A stretch of DNA of 64,000 nucleotides from JAGTRP01 sp035255045 (GTDB taxonomy: Bacteria > Pseudomonadota > Gammaproteobacteria > Burkholderiales > Rhodocyclaceae): NCBI GenBank assembly GCA_035255045.1, contig DATFAA010000007.1, forward strand, positions 69,897 to 133,896, read 5' to 3'. Shown piece by piece: positions 1 to 8,841 of this stretch; position 1 is the first letter of the stretch, and each line of letters begins with the position of its first letter. The position numbers were made by a program, and so were the translations under genes. The notes under the pieces were generated by a model, which was not told the DNA's origin, ran no database searches, and was given only the letters and a program-made list of their open reading frames with translations.

Positions 1-820
1 CCTCCGAGACGCTGATCCGGGGATTCACCAGAACATGGGCATCGACCAGGGCCTGGTGGGCCATGCGCCGGGTCCGCAGGTCGTGGATGCCGAGCACCCC
101 CGGGGTGCCACGGAGAGTTTCCCGGATGGCCCGCACCTGGCTCTGGTCGAGGCCGGTGTCGATCAATTCCCGCAGCGCTCCCCAGGCCAGGGTCGCCCCC
201 ATGCGCAGGATCATGAAACCCATCAGGGCCGCCGCCAGCAGGTCCAGGAAGCGCCAGCCCAGGAGGGCGCCGCCGATGCCGACCACCACCACCAGGGCGG
301 AAGCGGCGTCGGCGCGGGTATGGAGAGCGTTGGCGGTGAGCAGTTGGGAACGCAGCCGCTCGGCCACCCGGATGAGGTAGCGGTAGAGCCCTTCCTTCGA
401 CAGCACGGTGGCCACCGCCACCCAGAAGGCGGACCACTCCACCGCCTGGAGGGTTTCCACATGCTGCAGCCGCAGGCCGGATTCCCACAGGATGCCGGCG
501 CCGATGACCGTCAATGATCCGCCGAGGACCAGGGTCGCCGCCGTCTCGATGCGGGCGTGGCCGTAGGGATGCAGCTCGTCGGCTGGATGGGCGCCCTGGC
601 GGCTGGCGTAGAGAACCAGGAAGTCCGACAGCAGATCGGAGAAGGAATGCAGCCCGTGGGCGATCAGGGACTGGGAGTGGGCCAGCCAGCCGAAGACGAT
701 CTGGGCGACCGTCATCACCAGGTTGACGGCGACGCTGGCCCAGGTGGCACGCTGGGTCTCAGCCAGGCGTTCGCCGCCGGCAGCGGAGGGAGAGTGGGAA
801 TGAGCGGGTTTGGACCCCAT
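1..820 (-). CDS. CDF-family cation efflux transporter (3' end outside window)
   Basis: Inner-membrane divalent cation/proton antiporter of the cation diffusion facilitator family. The reading frame starts at the ATG complementary to 818-820 and stays open to the window edge, giving 273 residues; the C-terminal cytoplasmic domain is cut off. A first metal-site helix carries HSFSDLLSDF (residues 58-67) and a later one HTRADAAS (167-174). Both give an HxxxD pair, the HD-HD arrangement usual for zinc transporters (family knowledge). Several hydrophobic helices are visible. The gene is divergent from the rhodanese gene, with about 60 bases between the two starts. The substrate (Zn, Fe, Co or Cd) cannot be fixed from sequence alone. 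Confidence 0.88.
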   Translation of the reverse strand, partial: MGSKPAHSHSPSAAGGERLAETQRATWASVAVNLVMTVAQIVFGWLAHSQSLIAHGLHSFSDLLSDFLVLYASRQGAHPADELHPYGHARIETAATLVLGGSLTVIGAGILWESGLRLQHVETLQAVEWSAFWVAVATVLSKEGLYRYLIRVAERLRSQLLTANALHTRADAASALVVVVGIGGALLGWRFLDLLAAALMGFMILRMGATLAWGALRELIDTGLDQSQVRAIRETLRGTPGVLGIHDLRTRRMAHQALVDAHVLVNPRISVSE

Positions 821-881
821 GCTTATGCGCAGCCGTCTAGGCTGTTCTATACTCGAACTTTCGATTTTAGCAGCAGGAACG

Positions 882-1334
882 ATGGGTAAACTGTCTGACA
901 TCCTGGGTCTTGCCCAGGAACGCGCCAAGGCCTTGAATCTTCCCTACGAGGGCGCGCTGACCCCGAACGAAGCCTACGAGGTCCTTCAACTGGCTCCCGG
1001 CGCCAAGCTGGTGGATGTGCGCACCCGGGCCGAGCTGGACTGGGTGGGACGCATTCCCGGGGCCGTGGAAGTGGAGTGGAACCATTACCCGGGCAATGCC
1101 CGCAACCAGAATTTCCTTGCCCAGCTGCGCCAGCTGGTCAATCCCGAATCCCTGACCCTGTTCGTCTGCCGCAGCGGCGGTCGTTCCGACATGGCCGCCC
1201 GGGCGGCCACCGAGGCAGGCTACACCGACTGCTACAATGTGCTGGAAGGCTTCGAGGGCGACCGGGACGCCAACGGCCAGCGCAACCGGGTGGGTGGCTG
1301 GCGCCATGCCGGCCTGCCCTGGACGCAAAGCTGA
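882..1334 (+). CDS. Rhodanese-like sulfurtransferase domain protein
   Basis: Single-domain rhodanese of 150 residues without a signal peptide, so probably cytoplasmic. The active-site loop CRSGGRS lies at residues 96-102 with the catalytic cysteine at 96, and the preceding VDVRTRAELDWVGRIPGA is the usual CH2A-type region. The start is the ATG at 882, with a purine-rich AGCAGGAAC just upstream; an ATG farther upstream (810) would add a non-conserved tail overlapping the divergent CDF gene. The protein could act in sulfur transfer or detoxification; the physiological acceptor is unknown. It is followed 65 bases later by nadA, whose product carries an Fe-S cluster. Confidence 0.85.
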   Translation: MGKLSDILGLAQERAKALNLPYEGALTPNEAYEVLQLAPGAKLVDVRTRAELDWVGRIPGAVEVEWNHYPGNARNQNFLAQLRQLVNPESLTLFVCRSGGRSDMAARAATEAGYTDCYNVLEGFEGDRDANGQRNRVGGWRHAGLPWTQS

Positions 1335-1399
1335 CCGCCATTCCGCCCACCCCGCATCCGCCGCCGGCGTGGGCTGCCGGCGCTCTTGTTCAGACCGAT

Positions 1400-2494
1400 A
1401 TGCAACAGACCATCTCCTTCGACAAGTTCAACTCCATGGCCGACGAGGCCTGCCAGGAGCGCATCCGCGCCGCCCGGGCCCGGCTCGGCAAGAAGGCCGT
1501 CCTCCTCTGCCACCACTACCAGCGGGCCGACGTGTACCAGCACGCCGACCTCACCGGCGATTCCCTGAAGCTGTCCCGCCTGGCCTCCCAGACCGATGCC
1601 GAGTACATCGTCTTCTGCGGCGTGCACTTCATGGCCGAGGTCGCCGACATCATGTCCAAGCCCAGCCAGATTTCCATCCTGCCCGACCTTGCGGCGGGCT
1701 GCTCCATGGCCGACATGGCCAACCTCGCCAAGGTCGAGCGCTGCTGGCGCGAGCTGGGCGAGGTGCTGGACGTGGAATCCGAAGTGACCCCGGTCACCTA
1801 CATCAACTCGGCAGCCGACCTCAAGGCCTTCTGCGGCCAGCACGGCGGCATCGTGTGCACCTCGTCCAACGCCCGCACCATCGCCGAGTGGTCCTTCAAG
1901 CAGCGTCCCAAGATCCTCTTCTTCCCCGACCAGCACCTGGGCCGCTGGAGCGGCTACCAGATGGGCCTGCCCATGGAGGAAATGGTGGTCTGGGATCCCG
2001 ACCTGGAGCTGGGCGGCCTCACCCCGGACCAGATCCGCAAGGCCAGGATCCTGCTCTGGAAGGGCCACTGCTCGGTGCACCAGATGTTCCAGAAGAGCCA
2101 CATCGACGCCTTCCGCGCCAAGTACCCGGAGGGCATCGTCATCGCCCACCCGGAATGCAGCTTCGACGTCTGCGTCAATTCCGACCGGGTCGGCTCCACC
2201 GAGTACATCGTCAAGGCCATCAAGGAAGCGCCGGAAGGCAGCCGCTTCCTGGTCGGCACCGAGCTCAACCTGGTGGACCGGCTAGCCAAGGAAGTGCTGC
2301 CCCAGAACAAGATCGTGCAGTTCATGGCCACCACCATCTGCATGTGTTCCACCATGCAGCGCATCGATCCCCAGCACCTGGCCTGGACCCTGGAAAATCT
2401 GGCCGACGGCAAGGTGGTGAACCGGATTTCGGTGCCGCCCCACGAGGCCGAACTGGCCAGGCTTGCCCTCGACCGCATGCTGGCCGTTTCGTAG
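1400..2494 (+). CDS. nadA: Quinolinate synthase A
   Basis: Condenses iminoaspartate with dihydroxyacetone phosphate to quinolinate in de novo NAD synthesis; cytoplasmic [4Fe-4S] enzyme. The 364-residue protein shows the cluster cysteines in the expected three places: AAGCSMAD (C101), KGHCSVH (C224) and CMCSTM (C314 or C316). The start at 1400 (MQQTISFDKF) is chosen because the sequence upstream in the frame is not conserved in character. The second-strand ORFs across it are shadows. No nadB or nadC is seen nearby. The phosphodiesterase gene starts 6 bases after the stop, so co-transcription is likely. Confidence 0.96.
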   Translation: MQQTISFDKFNSMADEACQERIRAARARLGKKAVLLCHHYQRADVYQHADLTGDSLKLSRLASQTDAEYIVFCGVHFMAEVADIMSKPSQISILPDLAAGCSMADMANLAKVERCWRELGEVLDVESEVTPVTYINSAADLKAFCGQHGGIVCTSSNARTIAEWSFKQRPKILFFPDQHLGRWSGYQMGLPMEEMVVWDPDLELGGLTPDQIRKARILLWKGHCSVHQMFQKSHIDAFRAKYPEGIVIAHPECSFDVCVNSDRVGSTEYIVKAIKEAPEGSRFLVGTELNLVDRLAKEVLPQNKIVQFMATTICMCSTMQRIDPQHLAWTLENLADGKVVNRISVPPHEAELARLALDRMLAVS

Positions 2495-2499
2495 AGAGC

Positions 2500-3258
2500 A
2501 TGTCGCAGCCCACCCTTCACGTCGCCACCTACAACATCCACAAAGGCTTCTCCCAATTCAACCGGCACATGATGGTGCACGAGTTGCGGGAGCGGCTGCG
2601 GCATCTGGATCCGGACATCGTCTTCCTGCAGGAGGTGCAGGGCCTGCACCTCCACCATGCGGCCCGCCACGAGCGCTGGCCCCAGGCGCCCCAGCACGAG
2701 TTCCTGGCGGAGACCTACTGGCAGGACTGCGCCTACGGCTGCAACGTCATGTACGACCACGGCCACCACGGCAACGCCATCCTCTCCCGCTACCCCATCC
2801 TGGACAGCCATAACCAGGACGTCACCCACCTGCAGTTCGAGCGCCGCGGCATGCTCCATTGCCGCATCGCCCTGCCGGACGGCGTCATTGCCCACTGCGT
2901 CTGCGTCCATCTCTCTCTCCTCGGCCGCTCCCGCAAGTGGCAGATGGAGGCCCTGTCCGACTACCTGGATGACCTGGCCGACCCCAACGCCCCCCTCATC
3001 ATCGCCGGCGACTTCAACGACTGGCGCAACCGGGCGGACGAGCACCTGGTGCCGCGCCTGGGCCTGACCGAAGTCTTCGGCGGCGCCGCCGGCCGGCCGG
3101 TGCGCAGCTTCCCGGCCGCCCTGCCCCTCTTCCGCCTCGACCGCATCTACGTGCGCGGCTTCAACGTCCAGCACACCGAAGTCCACCATGGCCGCCCCTG
3201 GTCCATGATTTCCGACCACGCCGCCTTGTCGGCCCACCTGACGAGACATGCCGCTTGA
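2500..3258 (+). CDS. Endonuclease/exonuclease/phosphatase family protein (YbhP-like)
   Basis: A 252-residue member of the EEP fold family (DNase I/exonuclease III/phosphodiesterase). Visible motifs are ATYNIHKG near the N-terminus, DIVFLQEVQ (metal-binding Glu), HLSLLGRSR, IIAGDFNDW and the C-terminal SDHAAL. The gene starts 6 bases after nadA and overlaps clsB by 11 bases. Pairing of such a protein with a ClsB-type cardiolipin synthase is also seen in Escherichia coli (ybhP next to clsB/ybhO), which suggests a role in phospholipid metabolism rather than DNA repair. The true substrate is not known from sequence. Confidence 0.87.
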   Translation: MSQPTLHVATYNIHKGFSQFNRHMMVHELRERLRHLDPDIVFLQEVQGLHLHHAARHERWPQAPQHEFLAETYWQDCAYGCNVMYDHGHHGNAILSRYPILDSHNQDVTHLQFERRGMLHCRIALPDGVIAHCVCVHLSLLGRSRKWQMEALSDYLDDLADPNAPLIIAGDFNDWRNRADEHLVPRLGLTEVFGGAAGRPVRSFPAALPLFRLDRIYVRGFNVQHTEVHHGRPWSMISDHAALSAHLTRHAA

Positions 3259-4453
3259 GTTGCTTCCCGGCAACCGGCTGACCCTGCTCAACTCGGGCCG
3301 CGAGTATTTTCCGGCCCTCCTCTCCGCCCTCCGCACGGCGGAACGGGAAATCCACCTGGAGAGCTACATCTTCGCCGCCGACGACATCGGCAACGCTGTC
3401 GCCGGCGAACTGATCCAGGCGGCCCAGCGCGGCGTCCAGGTGCGGGTGCTGGTGGACGGCTTCGGGGCCCGCAATTTCGCCGCCGACTTCGAATCCCGCC
3501 TCACCGCCGCCGGCGTCCACATCATGCTCTACCGCCAGGAACTGGCCGGCTTCAGCTTCCGCCTGCAGCGCCACCGCCTGCGCCGCCTGCACCGCAAGCT
3601 GGTAGTGGTGGACGGCCGGGTCGGCTTCGTCGGCGGCATCAATATCGTGGACGACGACAACGCCCCCGCCGACCTGCGCCCCCGCTACGACTACGCGGTG
3701 CGGGCCGAGGGCCCGGTGGTGGCCCAGATCCAGGCCGCGGCCCGGCGCATGTGGGAGATCGTCGCCTGGGCCAGCCTCAAGCGCCGCTTCCGGCTGCAGC
3801 CCTGGGTGGCGGCGGAGGCCCCGCCGGTGGGCGACCAGGCCGCCGCCTTCCTGCTGCGGGACAACTTCCGCCACCGCAACGACATCGCCAACGCCTACCT
3901 GGACGCCATCCAGACCGCCACCGATGAAATCCTCATCGCCAATGCCTACTTCCTGCCCGGCTTCCGCTTCCGCCATGCCCTGCGGGACGCGGCGGTGCGG
4001 GGGGTGCGCATCTCCATCCTGCTGCAGGGGGTGAGCGACCATCGCCTCCTGCGCTATGCCACCTGCGCCCTCCATGGCGCCCTCATCGACGACGGCATCC
4101 GGGTGTTCGAATACCGCAAGAGCTTTCTCCATGCCAAGGTGGCCGTGGTGGACGGGGTGTGGGCGACGGTGGGCTCCTCCAACATCGATCCCTTCAGCCT
4201 GCTCCTGGCCAAGGAGGGCAATATCGTCGTCCGGGACGCCCGCTTCGCCACCGAGCTGCGCACCAGCCTGATCGAGGCCATGGCCGAGGGCGCCGAGGAA
4301 ATCCGCGCCGACGACCTGGCCCGCATCCCCGTGTACTCCCGCCTGCTGCGCTGGCTGAGCTACGGGGTGGTGCGCCTCCTGGTCGGCCTCGCCGGCTTCG
4401 GCCCCAAGCACTGGCAGGCCAACGAGGAGAAACCCGAGGTCACCCAGCGCTGA
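3248..4453 (+). CDS. clsB: Cardiolipin synthase B (phospholipase D family)
   Basis: Phosphatidyltransferase making cardiolipin at the inner membrane. The 401-residue protein has the two HKD motifs of the phospholipase D superfamily: HRKLVVVDG starting at H115 and HAKVAVVDG starting at H295, each followed by the conserved Gly/Ser-Asn stretch (FVGGINI and VGSSNID). It lacks the two N-terminal membrane helices of ClsA, as expected for ClsB. The ATG at 3248 lies inside the end of the upstream EEP-family gene (11-base overlap), indicating translational coupling. Its 3' end overlaps the convergent gluQRS by 14 bases. Confidence 0.93.
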   Translation: MPLELLPGNRLTLLNSGREYFPALLSALRTAEREIHLESYIFAADDIGNAVAGELIQAAQRGVQVRVLVDGFGARNFAADFESRLTAAGVHIMLYRQELAGFSFRLQRHRLRRLHRKLVVVDGRVGFVGGINIVDDDNAPADLRPRYDYAVRAEGPVVAQIQAAARRMWEIVAWASLKRRFRLQPWVAAEAPPVGDQAAAFLLRDNFRHRNDIANAYLDAIQTATDEILIANAYFLPGFRFRHALRDAAVRGVRISILLQGVSDHRLLRYATCALHGALIDDGIRVFEYRKSFLHAKVAVVDGVWATVGSSNIDPFSLLLAKEGNIVVRDARFATELRTSLIEAMAEGAEEIRADDLARIPVYSRLLRWLSYGVVRLLVGLAGFGPKHWQANEEKPEVTQR

Positions 4454-5384
4454 GGACCTGGGCGCGGCGCCGGGGAATGGCGTCGAAGTCCCAGTGTTCC
4501 CGGGCCCATTGCCAGACCTCGGCCTGCCCGGCCCGGGCCAGCCCGGCGGGCGGCCGCTGCCCCAGGAAGGCCAGGGCCCGCACCAGCTCGGCGCCGGCCC
4601 GGGTGGCATCGAGGGCAGGTGCCAGGGTCTGCTTGGAGAGCTTCTCGCCGGCGGCATTGGTGGCCACTGGCAGATGGGCGTAGCGCGGCGTCGGCACTCC
4701 CAGGCAATGCTGCAGGTGGACCTGGCGGGGCGTCGAATCGATGAGGTCGGCTCCCCGCACCACGTCGGTAATGCCCTGGAAGGCGTCGTCCGCCACCACC
4801 GCCAGCTGGTAGGCGAACTGGCCATCGGCCCGCAGCAGGACGAAATCCCCCACGTCCCGCTCCAGGTTCTGGCTGACCACGCCTTGCAGACGATCCTCGA
4901 AGGCCAGTTCCGCGTCCGGCACCCGCAGGCGCCAGGCCCGGGCAGTGCGGCCGGGGGGCAGGCCGCCGCGGCAGGTGCCCGGGTAGGCGAGGCCGCCGTC
5001 CACGGCGGCATGGCGGGCGGAATCGGCGATCTCCTTGCGGGAGCAGGCACAGCCGTAGGCCAGGCCCCGGGCCTTCAGCTCCTCGAGGGCCGCCCGGTAG
5101 GCGTCCAGCCGCCGGCTCTGCCAGACCACCTCGCCGTCCCACTCGAAGCCGAAGGCCTCCAGGGTGGCGAGGATGCTTTCCGCCGCCCCCGGTACGTTGC
5201 GGGGGGCATCCACGTCCTCCATGCGCACCAGCCATTCGCCGCCATGGGCGCGGGCGTCCAGGCAGCTGCCGACGGCGGCCACCAAGGAACCGAAGTGGAG
5301 GGGCCCGGTGGGCGAGGGGGCGAAGCGGCCCCGGTAGGCGGTCCCGGGTTCAGAGGAGAGATTGGCGGCGACGGAAGCATTCAT
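4440..5384 (-). CDS. gluQRS: Glutamyl-Q tRNA(Asp) synthetase
   Basis: Attaches glutamate to the queuosine base at position 34 of tRNA(Asp). The 314-residue protein is a truncated GluRS catalytic domain lacking the anticodon-binding part. It has RGRFAPSPTGPLHFGS (class I HIGH-like site), a zinc site of the C-x-C...Y-x3-C type (CACSRKEI and YPGTCRGG) and the KMSKS counterpart EKLSKQ. Full-length GluRS would be about 470 residues, so this is not gltX. The start at 5384 gives MNASVAANLS, followed by the conserved core at about residue 17. Confidence 0.93.
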   Translation of the reverse strand: MNASVAANLSSEPGTAYRGRFAPSPTGPLHFGSLVAAVGSCLDARAHGGEWLVRMEDVDAPRNVPGAAESILATLEAFGFEWDGEVVWQSRRLDAYRAALEELKARGLAYGCACSRKEIADSARHAAVDGGLAYPGTCRGGLPPGRTARAWRLRVPDAELAFEDRLQGVVSQNLERDVGDFVLLRADGQFAYQLAVVADDAFQGITDVVRGADLIDSTPRQVHLQHCLGVPTPRYAHLPVATNAAGEKLSKQTLAPALDATRAGAELVRALAFLGQRPPAGLARAGQAEVWQWAREHWDFDAIPRRRAQVLSAG

Positions 5385-5504
5385 GGCGCTTTACTTTACC
5401 CGAATCGCCAACCCTTTCGCCCCGGGGCTGCGCCGCCGAGCCGCACGGGGCGGCCTTCTCCGAAATAACCAGGCAATTCAATGAAACGTTAATATTCTGC
5501 CAAT

Positions 5505-5518
5505 ATGATGTAGATCAA
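5505..5518. promoter_or_regulatory. Candidate FNR/Anr-type operator upstream of the aerotaxis receptor gene
   Basis: ATGATGTAGATCAA matches the FNR consensus TTGAT-N4-ATCAA at nine of ten positions. Its centre (5511.5) is about 64 bases before the ATG of the receptor gene at 5576. A class II arrangement (-41.5) would put transcription start near 5553 and a -10 near TACGTT (5541-5546). This is a visual match, not a scored one. Confidence 0.5.
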
Positions 5519-5575
5519 ATTTTTCCATGCCGGTGTCACATACGTTGCGTCTTTTTTCGGACACCCCCCGTCGCG

Positions 5576-7210
5576 ATGAAGATCAACCTGCCCGTCACCG
5601 ATGTCGAAACCCTCCTGCCGGAAGGCGAATTCATCTACTCCCGCACGGACCTCAAGGGCATCACCGAAGACGCCAACGAAGCCTTCGTCAAGGTGAGCGG
5701 CTTCAGCCGGGAGGAACTGATCGGCAAGTCCCACAACATCGTCCGCCACCCGGACGTGCCGCCGCAGGCCTTCGCCGATCTCTGGCGCGACCTCGCGGCC
5801 GGCCGCCCCTGGCGCGGCGTGGTCAAGAACCGGCGCAAGGACGGCGGCTACTACTGGGTGGTGGCCCACGTCTCGCCGATCCGGGAAGACGGCCGCATCG
5901 TCGCCTACCAGTCGGTGCGCAGCCGCCCGAGCCGGGACGAGGTGGCGGCGGCCGAGGCGGTCTACAAGCGCATCCGGGAGCGGGACAAGTCCATCTTCAT
6001 CAAGCATGGCCGGGTCGTGAGGCGGCGGCCGGCCTGGCTCGACTTCCTGCTCTCCCTGCGGGCCCAGATGGTCATCGGCGGCCTGGCCGCCCTGCTGCCG
6101 GCGGTCCTGCTACTGGGGGAAAGCCTCACCGGCCGAGCGCTGCCGGCCGAGGCCAGGAACGCCACAGCCGTGCTGGCCGGCATCTATGCCCTCTATTTCC
6201 TCTTCATCTACACGCCCGGCGTCAGCCGCGACCTCGCCGCCACCTCGGATTGGCTGGAGCGGGTCCTGTCCACCGGCGACCTGCGCCAGCGCTTCGACCT
6301 CGCCCGGCGCGACGTCATCGGTGCCATCGCCCGCAAGGCCGACAAATTCGTGTCCTCGACCCAGGCCATGCTGCAGGGGGTCAGCGACGTCGCCGGGCAG
6401 GTGAAGTACGCCGCCGAGCAGGTCAACGGCGAGGTCAAGGGCATCCACCAGGCCGCCCTGGAACAGAGCCAGGCCACCTCCGCCGCGGCCGCCGCCGTCG
6501 AGGAGGTGACGGTCTCCATCGGCGAGGTGGCGGCCCATGCCGAGACCACCCGGGAAACAGCCGAGGCCACCGGCGCCGTCTCCCAGGAAGGAGTGCGGGT
6601 GACCCAGAGCGCCAGTGCCACCATCCAGGCCCTCGCCGACACGGTCCAGCAGTCGGCCGAGCATGTGGAATCCCTGGGGGTGCGCTCCGAGGAAATCAGC
6701 CGCATCGCCTCGGTGATCAAGGAGATCGCCGACCAGACCAACCTTCTGGCCCTCAACGCCGCCATCGAGGCGGCCCGCGCCGGCGAGGCGGGCCGTGGCT
6801 TCGCCGTGGTGGCGGACGAGGTCAGGAAGCTGGCCGAGCGCACCGCCAAGGCCACCCAGGAAATCGACCTCATGATCCGCACCATCCAGGAGGAAACCGG
6901 CACCGCCGTGGCCGGCATGCGGGACGGCGCCCGCCAGGTGGCCGAAGGGGTGAACCTGGCCGGCGCCACCGAGCAGTCCCTCAGCCGCATCAACGAGGAG
7001 ATGGCGGCGACGGTGCAGATGGTGGCCGACATTTCCCAGGCCTCCAGCGGCCAGGCCGCCGCCATGAACGAGCTGGGCAAGGACCTGGAGCAGGTGGCGG
7101 CCATGACCGAGCAGAACGTCGCCGCGGTGGCCCAGGCCACCGCCATGGTCGGCTACCTGGAGGGCGTGGTGCAGCGCATGCGCCAGGCCGTCCACCAGTA
7201 CGGCATCTGA
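5576..7210 (+). CDS. Aer-like PAS-domain methyl-accepting chemotaxis protein
   Basis: Energy/oxygen-sensing chemoreceptor of 544 residues. A PAS domain occupies about residues 10-120 (contains FSREELIGKSHNIVRHPDVP and WRGVVKNRRKDGGYYWV, typical of Aer). It is followed by a short basic linker and two hydrophobic segments at about 155-215, then a HAMP-like region. A full MCP signalling domain follows with the hairpin tip EIADQTNLLALNAAIEAARA. As in Aer there is no periplasmic domain, so the sensor faces the cytoplasm, presumably with FAD in the PAS domain (family knowledge). It lacks a C-terminal CheR-binding pentapeptide. No che genes are nearby. A candidate FNR site lies upstream. Confidence 0.92.
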   Translation: MKINLPVTDVETLLPEGEFIYSRTDLKGITEDANEAFVKVSGFSREELIGKSHNIVRHPDVPPQAFADLWRDLAAGRPWRGVVKNRRKDGGYYWVVAHVSPIREDGRIVAYQSVRSRPSRDEVAAAEAVYKRIRERDKSIFIKHGRVVRRRPAWLDFLLSLRAQMVIGGLAALLPAVLLLGESLTGRALPAEARNATAVLAGIYALYFLFIYTPGVSRDLAATSDWLERVLSTGDLRQRFDLARRDVIGAIARKADKFVSSTQAMLQGVSDVAGQVKYAAEQVNGEVKGIHQAALEQSQATSAAAAAVEEVTVSIGEVAAHAETTRETAEATGAVSQEGVRVTQSASATIQALADTVQQSAEHVESLGVRSEEISRIASVIKEIADQTNLLALNAAIEAARAGEAGRGFAVVADEVRKLAERTAKATQEIDLMIRTIQEETGTAVAGMRDGARQVAEGVNLAGATEQSLSRINEEMAATVQMVADISQASSGQAAAMNELGKDLEQVAAMTEQNVAAVAQATAMVGYLEGVVQRMRQAVHQYGI

Positions 7211-7213
7211 TCC

Positions 7214-7879
7214 TCAGCCGGACGACGGCAATTCCTGGCCGGGCAGCAGCTCCACCTTGAGCCAGCCCGGCTGCCGGGTGTCGAAGGCCCGGTAGGCATC
7301 CACCGCCGACACCAGCCCCTCCTGCCGGGTGATCAGGGTGCGGGGGTCGAAGATGCGGGAACTCACCAGATCCAGCAGGCGCGGGATGTACTTGCGGTGG
7401 TTGCAGTTGCCCATCTTGATGGTGAGGTTCTTGTTCATGGCCAGACCGATGGCGAAGGTGTCGTCGGTCTGGGGGTAGACCCCGATGATGGACAGGGTGC
7501 CGGCCTTGGCCAGAGCCTCCACCGCCCAACGCTGGGCGTGGGAGGGGCCGTCGCCGGGGTGCCAGTTGTCCCCGTCCGGATGCTGCTCCGGCGCCACCTT
7601 CTGGAGTTCCTGCCGGCACTGCTGCTCCTGCTGGCTGGCGGCCTGGGCCGCCGGGCCGCAGCCGATGGTGGACGGGATCACCACCCGATCCCCCGGCTGC
7701 AGGTTGCGCACTTCCGGCCCCACCTGTTCGACCACGCCCACCGCCTCGTGGCCCAGGTCGGTGCCGCAGATGGCGCTGGCGGTGATGCGGACGATGGCGT
7801 CGGTGGGCTGTTCCAGGGTCGGTTACCGCACGTCTTCGAGGCGGATGTCGCCGATGCCGTGGAATACGACTGCTTTCAT
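7214..7879 (-). pseudogene. Remnant of a zinc-dependent alcohol/formaldehyde dehydrogenase
   Basis: The minus strand encodes an N-terminus MKAVVFHGIGDIRLEDVR immediately followed by a TAA stop. It continues in the same frame with PTLEQPTDAIVRITASAICGTDLGHEAVG and the C-terminal part of a medium-chain dehydrogenase. Compared with my memory of the family (about 390 residues), several parts are missing. Residues are lost between ICGTDL and GHEAVG, which should contain the catalytic-zinc histidine region. A much larger block is lost after IPSTIGCG, which should contain the structural-zinc cysteines and most of the NAD-binding domain. About 220 codons remain. The stop plus two in-frame deletions mark it as decayed; a start at 7741 would give a 175-residue fragment unlikely to be active. 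It ends 3 bases from the receptor gene stop. Confidence 0.8.
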
Positions 7880-8108
7880 GGCTGACTCCTTTGCTTGGCC
7901 AAAGCGGAAGATCAGCAACTTCGATTCCCGAGCCGGCTGCCGTCCCGCCTTCCTTTCCCACTCCCCGGCACATACCGCCTTCCGGCCCGCAAGGTACGCC
8001 CTCCCCCCCATAACCATCCCTTTTCCCGGCGTCTAGTGTTCCAGGTAATGTGCGGCCGGCGCAGCGGTTCCGATCGGCCTCCGGGAACAACACCAACCAG
8101 GGGAACGG

Positions 8109-8828
8109 ATGATTCGAAGCCTACGCATTGCAGCGGCCTGGGGCGCGCTGGCAGTCGGCGCCGCGGCCGTGGCCCAGGACACGGGCGGCTCGGCGACGGA
8201 GCGGGTGCCCGACACCATGGAAGCCCGGGTCGAGGCCTGCGCCGGCTGCCACGGCGAGCATGGGAAAGGCATCGGCAACGTCTACTTCCCCCGGCTGGCC
8301 GGCAAGCCGGCGGGCTACCTCTACAACCAGCTCCTGGCCTTCCGGGACGGCCGCCGGAAATACACCCCCATGAATTATCTGCTCGCCTATCTACCGGATG
8401 CCTACCTCCAGAAGATGGCCGAGTATTACGCCGCCCAGCCCCTGCCCGCCTTCACCCCGGCCCGCCCGACGGTGTCCCAGGCCGTCCTCGACCGGGGACA
8501 GCAGCTGGTGACCCGGGGCGACCCCGGCCGCAAGATTCCACCCTGCATCGCCTGCCACGGTCCCGAGTTGGCCGGCCGGGAACCCGGCATCCCCGGCCTC
8601 CTCGGCCTGCGCACCGACTACATCAGCGCCCAGATCGGCGGCTGGCGCTACGGCACCCGCACCGCCGTCGCCCCGGATTGCATGCAGCTCATCGCCGCCC
8701 GACTGACCGAGGCCGACGTGACCGCCGTCGCCTCCTGGCTGTCCTCCCTCCCGGCTTTGCCCAATGCCCGTCCGATCCGCTCGGGGCCGGCGAAGCTTCC
8801 CCTCGACTGCGGCAGCCAGCGCCATTAG
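8109..8828 (+). CDS. Periplasmic diheme cytochrome c (c553/c4-like)
   Basis: First gene of the ba3 oxidase cluster. The 239-residue protein begins with a signal peptide (MIRSLRIAAAWGALAVGAAAVA, cleavage likely near AQA/AQD). It has two heme c sites, CAGCH near residue 41 and CIACH near residue 144, each in a cytochrome c553-type domain. It probably carries electrons to the oxidase encoded downstream. The next cytochrome gene starts 13 bases after its stop. It has the size and layout of a c4-type diheme protein. Confidence 0.88.
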   Translation: MIRSLRIAAAWGALAVGAAAVAQDTGGSATERVPDTMEARVEACAGCHGEHGKGIGNVYFPRLAGKPAGYLYNQLLAFRDGRRKYTPMNYLLAYLPDAYLQKMAEYYAAQPLPAFTPARPTVSQAVLDRGQQLVTRGDPGRKIPPCIACHGPELAGREPGIPGLLGLRTDYISAQIGGWRYGTRTAVAPDCMQLIAARLTEADVTAVASWLSSLPALPNARPIRSGPAKLPLDCGSQRH

Positions 8829-8841
8829 GGGGAAATCGACG

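Noticed and set aside
35..517. Plus-strand frames at the left edge
   Set aside because: They oppose the CDF transporter, whose motifs and helices are clear on the minus strand.
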